In this document: in pieces, positions 44,476-51,594 of the stretch
How positions within the stretch are numbered: position 1 is the stretch's first letter
Layout of the letters: the number at the start of each line of letters is the position of its first letter
Assembly: GCA_028281575.1 (NCBI GenBank)
Contig: JANQJP010000090.1
Span: 62,001-126,000, forward strand
Length of the DNA stretch: 64,000 nt
Reading direction: 5' to 3'
Source: Cellvibrionaceae bacterium
GTDB taxonomy: Bacteria; Pseudomonadota; Gammaproteobacteria; Pseudomonadales; Cellvibrionaceae
Translations under genes and position numbers: made by a program
The notes under the pieces: model-generated
Database searches by the model: none
Seen by the model: the letters and a program-made list of their open reading frames with translations, nothing else
Told to the model about the DNA's origin: nothing

Positions 44476-44712
44476 ATGGAATTCCTATTTGTTCCGTCCA
44501 TCTTATTTTTGGTAATTGTTGCGCCGCTTTGGTTACTGCTTCACTACCGTTATAAATCGAGAATGTCCGAGGGAATTAGTGAGAAAGAACTCCACAATAT
44601 TGAGGACATGCTTGTGAGCATCGATAAGCTCGTTGATCGGGTCGAAACCTTGGAATCCATTCTCGACAAACAGCAACAAAATTGGCGCGACGCTGATCGC
44701 AAGCAAAGTTAG
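44476..44712 (+). CDS. pspB: Phage shock protein B
   Basis: 78 residues: one N-terminal membrane helix (FLFVPSILFLVIVAPLWLLLHY) and a cytoplasmic coiled coil (EKELHNIEDMLVSIDKLVDRVETLESIL). With PspC it senses membrane stress and releases PspF from PspA. GAGGAAA lies before the ATG; 27 bp after pspA. Confidence 0.95.
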   Translation: MEFLFVPSILFLVIVAPLWLLLHYRYKSRMSEGISEKELHNIEDMLVSIDKLVDRVETLESILDKQQQNWRDADRKQS

Positions 44713-44717
44713 GTGTG

Positions 44718-45164
44718 ATGATGAGTGGAAAATATAACAACTTTTTTGAAGCGCGCCGCAACGGCTTTGGCATGAACCTATATCGCAATATGCGCCACAA
44801 GAAAATTGGTGGTGTTTGCGCAGGTGTTGCCGATCATTTTGAAATTGATCATAACATTATGCGTTTGATCGTTATTGCAATGGCTGTTTTTACCGGAATG
44901 CTGGCGGTTTGGGCGTATATTGTTTGTTGGGTGGCGCTGATGCCGAAGCGGGAGAGCCGGGAAAACGTCGATATGGAATACGATGAGAATGAACGTTGTT
45001 ACCGCAAACGAAAAGTATTTCGCTATCGCAAAGCGGCGAGCGAGCGAGTGCGCGATGCTTCAACGCGTTTGCGCGATGCTACACAACGTATTGAGCGAAT
45101 GGAAAGGTATGTGACGTCGAGGCGTTACAATTTAGATAAAGAATTCGCTGATTTAAAAAATTAA
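44718..45164 (+). CDS. pspC: Phage shock protein C
   Basis: About 148 residues. The PspC domain is clear: LYRNMRHKKIGGVCAGVADHFEIDHNIMRLIVIAMAVFTGMLAVWAYIVCWVALMPKR. A C-terminal region of about 60 residues is Arg-rich and coiled (RKAASERVRDASTRLRDATQRIERMERYV). GTG at 44715 and ATGs at 44718 and 44721 compete as starts; the choice matters little. It follows pspB by 5 bp. Confidence 0.94.
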   Translation: MMSGKYNNFFEARRNGFGMNLYRNMRHKKIGGVCAGVADHFEIDHNIMRLIVIAMAVFTGMLAVWAYIVCWVALMPKRESRENVDMEYDENERCYRKRKVFRYRKAASERVRDASTRLRDATQRIERMERYVTSRRYNLDKEFADLKN

Positions 45165-45178
45165 CAGGAGTGAGTAAC

Positions 45179-45373
45179 ATGCCATTAAATGTTTTACTCA
45201 GCGCAACTATCCTGTACTTTGCGGCGTTGGCTTTTGCGCTAAGCCTGTTTTTCAAAAACCCGGCCTTTGTCGTCTTGAGTTTTGTACTGCTTGCGGTAAT
45301 TGCTTTTCGTTTACTGGTGTTGGAATCTGACTTCAGGTTAAGAATGCAATCACGTCGCGAGGAGCAACAATGA
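45179..45373 (+). CDS. Small two-helix membrane protein of the psp operon
   Basis: 64 residues with two hydrophobic helices (LSATILYFAALAFALSLFF and FVVLSFVLLAVIAFRLLVL) and a basic tail. No family recognised; it is not like E. coli PspD. AGGAG stands 8 bp before the ATG at 45179. Its end overlaps the TM2 gene by 4 bp, so it belongs to the same transcript as pspABC and may act in the membrane-stress complex. Confidence 0.7.
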   Translation: MPLNVLLSATILYFAALAFALSLFFKNPAFVVLSFVLLAVIAFRLLVLESDFRLRMQSRREEQQ

Positions 45374-45783
45374 ATAAAGTTAGCACGCACTCGAAAGTTA
45401 TTGGGTATCTCACCTGGATATTTGGTTTTATGGGAGCACACCGCTTTTACTATGGTAAGCCTATCACTGGCACACTATGGTTTTTTACCTTAGGTCTTTT
45501 CTTTATCGGTTGGATTATCGATTTATTCCTTATTCCTGCGATGGATAGAGAGGCAGATTTTCGCTTCGAAGAAGGTGATATCGACTATTCACTCAGCTGG
45601 GTGCTTCTATTACTTGTCGGTTTTCTCGGAGTGCATCGCATGTATATGGGTAAATGGTTGACAGGAATTCTTTACGCACTCACGCTCGGCCTGTTGGGCT
45701 TGGGGGTTCTCTATGACTTGTGGACTTTGAATTCGCAGGTGAACGAATTAAACCGGGAAAATAAATATCGCTATTCCTATTAA
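45370..45783 (+). CDS. TM2 domain protein (two tandem TM2 units)
   Basis: 137 residues. Two similar units, KVIGYLTWIFGFMGAHRFYYGKPITGTLWFFTLGLFFIGWIIDLFLIP and SWVLLLLVGFLGVHRMYMGKWLTGILYALTLGLLGLGVLYDLW, each contain the TM2 pattern G-x-H-R-x-Y-x-G-K-x-x-TG. Four helices in total. Function unknown; its place at the end of the psp operon (4-bp overlap with the preceding gene) links it to envelope stress here. Confidence 0.85.
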   Translation: MNKVSTHSKVIGYLTWIFGFMGAHRFYYGKPITGTLWFFTLGLFFIGWIIDLFLIPAMDREADFRFEEGDIDYSLSWVLLLLVGFLGVHRMYMGKWLTGILYALTLGLLGLGVLYDLWTLNSQVNELNRENKYRYSY

Positions 45784-45854
45784 CCCTCTTATATTCTTGT
45801 TTAAACATGATACGCTTTGTCATTCTAAATTATTGCTAGAGCGAGGCGCTGAGG

Positions 45855-46529
45855 GTGCGAAGAGAGAATCTTGTTGTAGTTATCACAGGGGCTAATCGTG
45901 GGATTGGTTTGGCGTTGGTTCAGGAATACAAAGCGCGGGACGCTTTTGTAGTGGGCATATGTCGCAGTTCCTCCCCAACATTGGACGCACTTGCTGATAG
46001 AGTCGTCGCCGATATTGATGTTTCAGAGGCGGCTTCAGTCGCCAGGCTCGCAGACGCGATTGACGACTTGGAGGTCGACCTACTAATTAACAATGCAGGC
46101 GTGCTGTATGGTGAAACACTAGGCAATATAGATTACGCGACTGTCCTAAAACAATTGGAAGTTAATGCCATGGGTCCGCTGCGAGTTACGGAGCAATTAT
46201 TGCCATACCTTAACGACGGCGCAAAAATCGCTTTGATTACCAGTCGCATGGGTTCAATTGCGGACAATGGTTCGGGTGCATATTACGGTTACAGAATGTC
46301 TAAAGCGGCGTTGAACGCGGCAGGAAAGTCACTTGCGAGAGACTTGGTGTCGAGAAAAATCGCCGTTGGTATTTTGCATCCCGGTTTTGTTCAAACAGAC
46401 ATGGTAAATCATGCTGGTGATATCAGCGCAAGTGTGGCTGCATGCCGACTCGCCGAGCGGATCGATGGACTTACCCTCGAAAACACCGGGAGCTTCTGGC
46501 ACAGCAATGGTGAACTACTGCCTTGGTAA
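45855..46529 (+). CDS. Short-chain dehydrogenase/reductase
   Basis: 224 residues, a classical SDR: VVITGANRGIGLALVQEY (TGxxxGIG), NNAGVLYGE (NNAG), then Ser in TSRMGSI and YYGYRMSKAALN (YxxxK). The C-terminal PGFVQTDM is typical of carbonyl-reductase-like members. Substrate not predictable. GTG at 45855 is the start, with GAGG upstream. It lies 71 bp after the TM2 gene. Confidence 0.87.
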   Translation: MRRENLVVVITGANRGIGLALVQEYKARDAFVVGICRSSSPTLDALADRVVADIDVSEAASVARLADAIDDLEVDLLINNAGVLYGETLGNIDYATVLKQLEVNAMGPLRVTEQLLPYLNDGAKIALITSRMGSIADNGSGAYYGYRMSKAALNAAGKSLARDLVSRKIAVGILHPGFVQTDMVNHAGDISASVAACRLAERIDGLTLENTGSFWHSNGELLPW

Positions 46530-46579
46530 ATTATTGTGGATAGTTATTGTTGCTTGATTTTAGCAAAGAGCAGAACAAG

Positions 46580-46867
46580 ATGAACGAAGTAAAAAAAACA
46601 CAAATTGAAGCGGCTGTTTTTAGACGGCTATTGCAGCATCTGGATTCGCGTAAGGATGTGCAAAACATAGAACTAATGAATCTGGCCGGTTTTTGCAGAA
46701 ACTGCTTATCCAAATGGTACAGTGCTGCTGCGGAAGAATTAGGTGAATCGGTAGACTATGACGAAAGCCGCACCTTGGTTTACGGCATACCTTACGCGGA
46801 ATGGAAGGAAAAATATCAAAAGCCTGCCACCGAGGAGCAATTAAAGAAATTTAATGCTGAAAAGTAA
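46580..46867 (+). CDS. DUF1244 family protein
   Basis: 95 residues, helical, with the conserved family core FRRLLQHLDSRKDVQNIELMNLAGFCRNCLSKWY including a CxxC (CRNC). Function unknown; the Cys pair could bind metal. ATG at 46580 is preferred; the frame is open 33 bp further up to a TTG. It is the last plus-strand gene before a structured palindrome and the minus-strand two-component genes. Confidence 0.85.
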   Translation: MNEVKKTQIEAAVFRRLLQHLDSRKDVQNIELMNLAGFCRNCLSKWYSAAAEELGESVDYDESRTLVYGIPYAEWKEKYQKPATEEQLKKFNAEK

Positions 46868-46908
46868 TTATTTTAGATTGGGACATTAAAGCTTATCGAC
46901 ACATTCAA

Positions 46909-47014
46909 GTTTCTGCGCCGCTAATAGATTCAAAAACCGTCAATTCATGGATGAATTGGCGGAGCTACAGGGATGTATTCATGCGTTTTTTGAATCTGTT
47001 AGCGGCGCAGAAAC
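46909..47014. repeat. 106-bp structured palindrome, copy 2
   Basis: The left arm (46909-46936, starting GTTTCTGCGCCGC) and right arm (46987-47014, ending GCGGCGCAGAAAC) are 28 nt each and pair with one wobble. The 50-nt core repeats that of copy 1 at 5940 and keeps the small hairpin, here CAATTCAT-GG-ATGAATTG, followed by GGAGCTACAGGG and ATTCATGCG. It lies between the convergent DUF1244 and histidine kinase genes; no T-run follows either arm. Confidence 0.85.
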
Positions 47015-47076
47015 GGTTCGAGGGCACACATTTAAAGTTTTTTAAGTAAATGGCTGAGAACTATTTTAAATGCTAC

Positions 47077-48585
47077 CTAAGCACTTGGTAGCGCAAAGCG
47101 GAATGTCGTTCCCCGGTTAATAGCGCTTTTTACGCTAATCGCTGATTCATGCAGGTCCAGTAGTTTTTTAGTAATTGCCAAACCCAGGCCGCCGTGTGCG
47201 GTATTTTCTCTAACGCTATTGCCCGCTTTAAAATGTGCGTCGAAAATATAGGGGATATCCTCTTCGGGGATGCCGATACCGGTGTCGGAAACTTCTATGG
47301 CGACGAACGCGGAGTCCTTAAGTATTTTGACGGTAATGCTTCCGCCGTTGGGCGTATGACGCAGCGCATTTTCGATCAAGTTGGTAAAAACCCGCTCGAG
47401 TTTTTCGATATCTGCACGCACAATAATACTGCTGTCTTTAGGTTCCACATCGAGTGAGACGCTGCGCTTGCTCGCCTCGATAGAAAATTTCTGCAACACA
47501 TCCTGGATGAGCTCCGCAATCGCAACAGGCTCTTTTCTAACCGTGACATTTTTGCCGTCCAGATGGGCGAGTTCAAATAACTGTTCTATTAAAGTCGCAA
47601 TTTTCTGTGCACTGCGCTTCGCTGTTGAAATATATTCTTCACTTTTTTCGGGCGTTAAGCTCGCCTGCTGCATCTCCCAGGTCTCGAGGTAACCGAGCAG
47701 AGACGCGAGCGGTGTGCGCAGATCGTGGCTGACATGTGAAAGTAACTCTTTGCGCAAGTCATCTATAGATACGACGTTTTCATACTGCAGCTCTAACTTT
47801 TTCAGTGCCTTGAAAAAAGCGTGGCCGAGAATATGAATATCATTGGCGCTGTCTTGCTGCCAGGATTTTAAATCATTTAACGTTGCTTTAAAGCTTGAGT
47901 CGAGCTCGGCAAAGCCGCCTTCTTTAATCGCCTGAACCTGACGGGTGAGTTTATTTAAAGGACGCGTGACAAATGCCACCACAAGTAGCAGTGCAATAAG
48001 TGTCAGCGTCAACGCGCCGACAAAAAGCCACAGGCCGGAATAGAGAATTTTGCTGTTCCATATTTTTTGGGCGAGCGCGTCTCGTGTTTGACTGCCGATA
48101 ACGACATATAAATAACCGTAGGTCTCGCCCATTTGGATAATCGGTGCCGCAGAAAATATCTTGCTTTTACCTATGTTTTTAGGGTCGTCGCCGCAAATAA
48201 AACCTTCGCTGAGCTGCGGGTTCAGGAAATCGTAAACCGGTTCTAAGTCGATACTGTCGAGTTTTACTTCATGCGGTTTTCCGTCGTATGCGACGATCTC
48301 GCCGTGTTTATTGAGAAGATAAAATTCAAAGTTAGCGCCGAGTATCATCAAGTCGTGAAATGTTTCCTTGGCAGCTTTGTAATCGGGTTTGCCGTCACGG
48401 AATAAGAGATAATTATCCACCACGTGCCGGGCGAGGTCTTTGTGAATTTGCTGCGTGACCTCTTGTTCATAATTTCTGGAAGAATTAATCAGCAGGATAG
48501 AACTCGTTGCACCAAAAATCAGAAAAATAATAATAAGCGCAAGAATTAAGCGGCCAGAAATACTGCGGACGAATTTATTGATCAT
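47077..48585 (-). CDS. Sensor histidine kinase (HAMP-HisKA-HATPase)
   Basis: About 502 residues. Two membrane helices (about residues 10-30 and 180-205) flank a periplasmic sensor of 150 residues with no motif I can name. A HAMP linker follows (VTRPLNKLTRQVQAIKEGGF). The H-box is ELLSHVSHDLRTPLASLLGYLE with the phospho-His near residue 288. The ATPase has NLIENALRHTPNGGS, SDTGIGIPEEDIPYIF and GGLGLAITKKLL. ATG at 48585 overlaps the response regulator gene by 11 bp; the frame is open to 48648 but inside that gene. Confidence 0.92.
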   Translation of the reverse strand: MINKFVRSISGRLILALIIIFLIFGATSSILLINSSRNYEQEVTQQIHKDLARHVVDNYLLFRDGKPDYKAAKETFHDLMILGANFEFYLLNKHGEIVAYDGKPHEVKLDSIDLEPVYDFLNPQLSEGFICGDDPKNIGKSKIFSAAPIIQMGETYGYLYVVIGSQTRDALAQKIWNSKILYSGLWLFVGALTLTLIALLLVVAFVTRPLNKLTRQVQAIKEGGFAELDSSFKATLNDLKSWQQDSANDIHILGHAFFKALKKLELQYENVVSIDDLRKELLSHVSHDLRTPLASLLGYLETWEMQQASLTPEKSEEYISTAKRSAQKIATLIEQLFELAHLDGKNVTVRKEPVAIAELIQDVLQKFSIEASKRSVSLDVEPKDSSIIVRADIEKLERVFTNLIENALRHTPNGGSITVKILKDSAFVAIEVSDTGIGIPEEDIPYIFDAHFKAGNSVRENTAHGGLGLAITKKLLDLHESAISVKSAINRGTTFRFALPSA

Positions 48586-49273
48586 TAAATTTATATCCCA
48601 CACCCCAAACGGTGAGCACAAATCGAGGCGACGCCGGGTGCCTCTCAAGCTTGGCGCGTAAACGATTGATATGTGAATTTACTGTGTGTTCGTAGCCATT
48701 GTGTTGGTAGCCCCACACAGCGTTGAGCAGCTGCTCTCGTGTAAAGACTTTGCCTGGGTACGAGGCCATGTAAAGGAGTAAATCGAATTCCTTGGCGGTT
48801 AATATTATGTTTTCGCCGCCCAGAATAACATTTCTTTTTTGCACGTCTATCGTGAGGTTGTCGAATTTAAGATTTACCTCGTCATCAGCGTCACTGTCAA
48901 TATGAAAAGCAACCCGACGCAGCAACGCTTTAATTCGGGCTTGCAGTTCGCGAATGCTAAATGGTTTTGTCAGATAATCGTCGGCCCCAACTTCTAGCCC
49001 GACAACGCGGTCGGCTTCAGATTTTTTTGCAGTTAACATAAGAATAGGTGTGTGATCCGCTTGTTGGCGAAGCGCCTGGCATATATCCAGGCCACTCATA
49101 TCGGGCAGCATAATATCGAGCAGAATCAGATCGTAGGTTTCGGCTTTTGCTTTTTCAAAACCTTCCAGTCCCGATTTGCAGTGCGTGACTTGAAAGTTCA
49201 TGCTCTCCAGGTTGAGGGCAATGAGCGCTCCGATATCTTCTTGGTCTTCGACAACGAGAATTTTGGTAGTCAT
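48575..49273 (-). CDS. OmpR-family response regulator
   Basis: About 232 residues: receiver domain with ILVVEDQEDIG, phospho-Asp53 in LILLDIMLPDMSG and Lys103 in LTKPFS; then a winged-helix DNA-binding domain with TAKEFDLLLYMASYPGKVFTREQLLNAVWGY and NSHINRLRAKLE. Paired with the overlapping kinase. ATG at 49273 is preferred: the alternative at 49285 lies in the T-run of the upstream terminator. Only about 11 nt separate that terminator from the start codon. Confidence 0.92.
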   Translation of the reverse strand: MTTKILVVEDQEDIGALIALNLESMNFQVTHCKSGLEGFEKAKAETYDLILLDIMLPDMSGLDICQALRQQADHTPILMLTAKKSEADRVVGLEVGADDYLTKPFSIRELQARIKALLRRVAFHIDSDADDEVNLKFDNLTIDVQKRNVILGGENIILTAKEFDLLLYMASYPGKVFTREQLLNAVWGYQHNGYEHTVNSHINRLRAKLERHPASPRFVLTVWGVGYKFNDQ

Positions 49274-49283
49274 AATTTTCTTC

Positions 49284-49308
49284 AAAAAAGGCCCGGCGGA
49301 TGCCGGGC
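49284..49308 (-). terminator. Intrinsic terminator between spondin genes and the response regulator
   Basis: Read on the minus strand, GCCCGGC pairs with GCCGGGC across a short loop (49291-49308) and is followed by a run of six T residues (49284-49289). It ends the spondin-gene transcript right in front of the response regulator start. Confidence 0.88.
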
Positions 49309-49324
49309 GCTAGGTTTGCTTATC

Positions 49325-50227
49325 TTACTCCATTCGCGTCACAGTTACGTGGAGAGCACCCTGGTCAAAGCGGTGGCTTTCGTCCAGTGCAGATGTGCTC
49401 AAACCATCGTCGGCGGTGACGACACCTGAGTGGCGCACGACATAGTCAGCGACGTCGTCACGCGCAGCGTTAAAACCTTCACCACCAGCTGCGGGTCCAG
49501 GTACGCTATCGATGGATTCCGTATTTGCTTCAGTGCCGGCGTCATAAATTGGCAGCAACGCGCGGGTGGATTCGCCCGGTGCAAGCTGAGCGATATTCCA
49601 ACCCGTTGTTCCGGTAAAGGCGTCATTGGTATTTACCGGCATGGACGCAATGGTCAGGGAAAGGTCTTCGCGCCAAACCGCAGAAACACTGACTGAACCA
49701 GAGCCACCGGGCGGAATAATACCTGCTGATGTGGTTGAGTCTAAAGCGTCAGCTTCAGCAATAAAGTCTGCCGGGTTGCCAGATTCTGCCAGGTTTTCGA
49801 GGCCGGCAGACGCAGGGCTGCCAATCTGCCAGCCGTAGTAACTGTCATCGTGGAGAATAATTGCCGTCGGCGCCAAAGGTTGATTGGCCGTCGCGTTTAC
49901 GAGGGTGATCTGGTAGGTCTCGGCGTTAACATTTTCCAGTGCGGCGAGCCGGTCCTCGATGTCGTTGAGCAGGTCAGCGATTGACGCGAGCTCATCACTG
50001 ATCGTGGTATCGGATTCAATCGCTGCGAGCCGGGCGTCAATGGCGTCCAGGCTGGCGCTGATCGAGGTGGTGTCGGTGTCAATACCGCCCAGGCGGGTTT
50101 CAATGGCGTCGACGCGATCTTCCAGCACGCGGATATCGTCGTCGTTATCGTCATCACCGCCACAGGCGGCAAGCAGTAGAATTGCGCTCAGCGTGGATGC
50201 GCGCAGTGTAAGCCTAAATAAGTTCAT
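49325..50227 (-). CDS. Spondin-domain lipoprotein
   Basis: About 300 residues. Lipoprotein signal STLSAILLLAACGGDDD (Asp after Cys+2). A coiled region of about 80 residues follows with repeats of the type DAIDARLAAIES/DIEDRLAALEN. The rest is a spondin-N-like beta domain: YQITLVNATANQPLAPTAIILHDDSYYGWQIGSPASAGLENLAESGN and PGESTRALLPIYDAGTEANTES. Such proteins are often next to each other in marine bacteria; the role is unknown. GAGGGAG precedes the ATG at 50227. It follows the other spondin gene with 13 bp spacing. Confidence 0.8.
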   Translation of the reverse strand: MNLFRLTLRASTLSAILLLAACGGDDDNDDDIRVLEDRVDAIETRLGGIDTDTTSISASLDAIDARLAAIESDTTISDELASIADLLNDIEDRLAALENVNAETYQITLVNATANQPLAPTAIILHDDSYYGWQIGSPASAGLENLAESGNPADFIAEADALDSTTSAGIIPPGGSGSVSVSAVWREDLSLTIASMPVNTNDAFTGTTGWNIAQLAPGESTRALLPIYDAGTEANTESIDSVPGPAAGGEGFNAARDDVADYVVRHSGVVTADDGLSTSALDESHRFDQGALHVTVTRME

Positions 50228-50240
50228 TGCAGACTCCCTC

Positions 50241-50939
50241 TTATTCAACTGTCACAACAACTTTGGCAACTGGGTTTAGCCAGCGGTGAATGCGCGAGTC
50301 GAGGTCACTGGCACCGCCAGCAGCATCTGTATCACCGAGCACGCCGCGGTGAATATGTACGGTGTCGTTGGTTTCAGTATTGGTTACTCCGGTCGCGCCT
50401 GTGCCCTGATTCGAACCCGGGTCAATGGGAATGCCCGCTGCGCCGAGAACGCCGCCGCCGTTAACAATTTCGTCGTTGGCTTCGCTGCCCGCGTCATAAG
50501 CGTTCAGGTAAATTGTATAAGTGCCTGCAGTGCTTGGAATCGCCCAGGAGTCGAGACCAATAAACCCGTCATTGGTCGGTAAAATCATTGCGGCAATACT
50601 GAGGTAGCCGAGGTCGCCGGTATCGATGTCGTTTGCGGTTGCGGTCATTGATGGTGCCAGCATGCCCACTGCAGGGTTTTCAGATACGACACCGCCAGCC
50701 GCTGTTACTGCTGCTGATACGCCGCTAATATCGCCGCCCTCTGCCAGGATTGCCATATCGACGCTCGCTTGTTCGCCAACGCGAAACATGTAGACATCGC
50801 TATCGTGAGCGCCAATCAAGATGGGCGTGAAATACGTGCCTTGAGTGAGGTTTGTCACGCTGACGTCAATAATTTCCGCAGACGCTGAGGCCGCACAAAG
50901 AGATAGTCCAAAACTGCAAAGGTAAGCTTTTATTTTCAT
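50241..50939 (-). CDS. Exported spondin-domain protein
   Basis: 232 residues: signal peptide (YLCSFGLSLCAASASA), then a spondin-N-like domain, IIDVSVTNLTQGTYFTPILIGAHDSDVYMFRVGEQAS and SWAIPSTAGTYTIYLNAYDAGSEANDEI. The DAGSEANDE near its end matches DAGTEANTE in the downstream paralogue, indicating duplication. AGAAAAG precedes the ATG. It should be the first gene of a two-gene transcript ending at the terminator at 49284. Confidence 0.8.
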   Translation of the reverse strand: MKIKAYLCSFGLSLCAASASAEIIDVSVTNLTQGTYFTPILIGAHDSDVYMFRVGEQASVDMAILAEGGDISGVSAAVTAAGGVVSENPAVGMLAPSMTATANDIDTGDLGYLSIAAMILPTNDGFIGLDSWAIPSTAGTYTIYLNAYDAGSEANDEIVNGGGVLGAAGIPIDPGSNQGTGATGVTNTETNDTVHIHRGVLGDTDAAGGASDLDSRIHRWLNPVAKVVVTVE

Positions 50940-51116
50940 AACACTTTTCTCGTGGTAGTGAGTAGGTGCTGAAAGCTTATGAGTGATAAATCAAGCGAAT
51001 GTCACGGATTTATCACGTTTTTATCACAGCGGAAAAAGTGCAGTTGAGATGTTGGGAGAGGAAGGCACTCCGCGCGCTTAAGCAATAACGCGCGGAGCTG
51101 CTGCACAGGTTTGTTA

Positions 51117-51500
51117 TTAAACAACCATAATGCCGTCGGCCTCAATAAGCGCGCCCTTAGGCAGTTCGCTGATACCAATCGCGGCGCGGGCCGGATAGGG
51201 TTCGTTAAAGTACTTACCCATAACGTCATTGACGCTTGGAAAGTTGCTGAGGTCGGTAAGATAGATATTGAGTTTAACGATGTTCTCCAAACTACCGTTA
51301 GCCGCTTCGCACACCGCACTTAAGTTTTTAAATACCTGATCGGCCTGTTCGGCAAAATCGCCTTCCACCAAAACCATGCTTTCTGGGTCGAGTGGAATTT
51401 GTCCCGATAGGTAAACGGTATTGCCGCATTTGACGGCTTGGGAATAGGTGCCGATAGCTTCGGGCGCCTTTTCCGAATGGATAATGGCTTTATTCGTCAT
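51117..51500 (-). CDS. ridA: RidA family enamine/imine deaminase
   Basis: 127 residues, full-length RidA (YjgF/YER057c/UK114): [30 protein letters not shown] at the start and the active-site end [23 protein letters not shown], with the catalytic Arg. It hydrolyses reactive enamine intermediates from PLP enzymes. The spoT-ridA neighbourhood is conserved in pseudomonads. It lies 90 bp downstream of spoT, on the same strand, beyond an inverted repeat. Confidence 0.93.
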   Translation of the reverse strand: MTNKAIIHSEKAPEAIGTYSQAVKCGNTVYLSGQIPLDPESMVLVEGDFAEQADQVFKNLSAVCEAANGSLENIVKLNIYLTDLSNFPSVNDVMGKYFNEPYPARAAIGISELPKGALIEADGIMVV

Positions 51501-51517
51501 AATTCATGGTCCCGGGT

Positions 51518-51594
51518 TTAACCTAAATAAATCCGTTGGATCTTCAGCATCTTAGACACTCTCGTTACGAGCCAACAGAGTTGTTTAGGTTTAA
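51518..51594. repeat. Inverted repeat between spoT and ridA
   Basis: TTAACCTAAATAAATCCGTTGG (left arm starts at 51518) pairs imperfectly with the right arm 51572-51594 (CCAACAGAG...TTTAGGTTTAA) around a 32-nt centre. The right arm includes the spoT stop codon. There is no T-run, so this could be a processing or stability hairpin between two co-directional genes. Confidence 0.6.
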
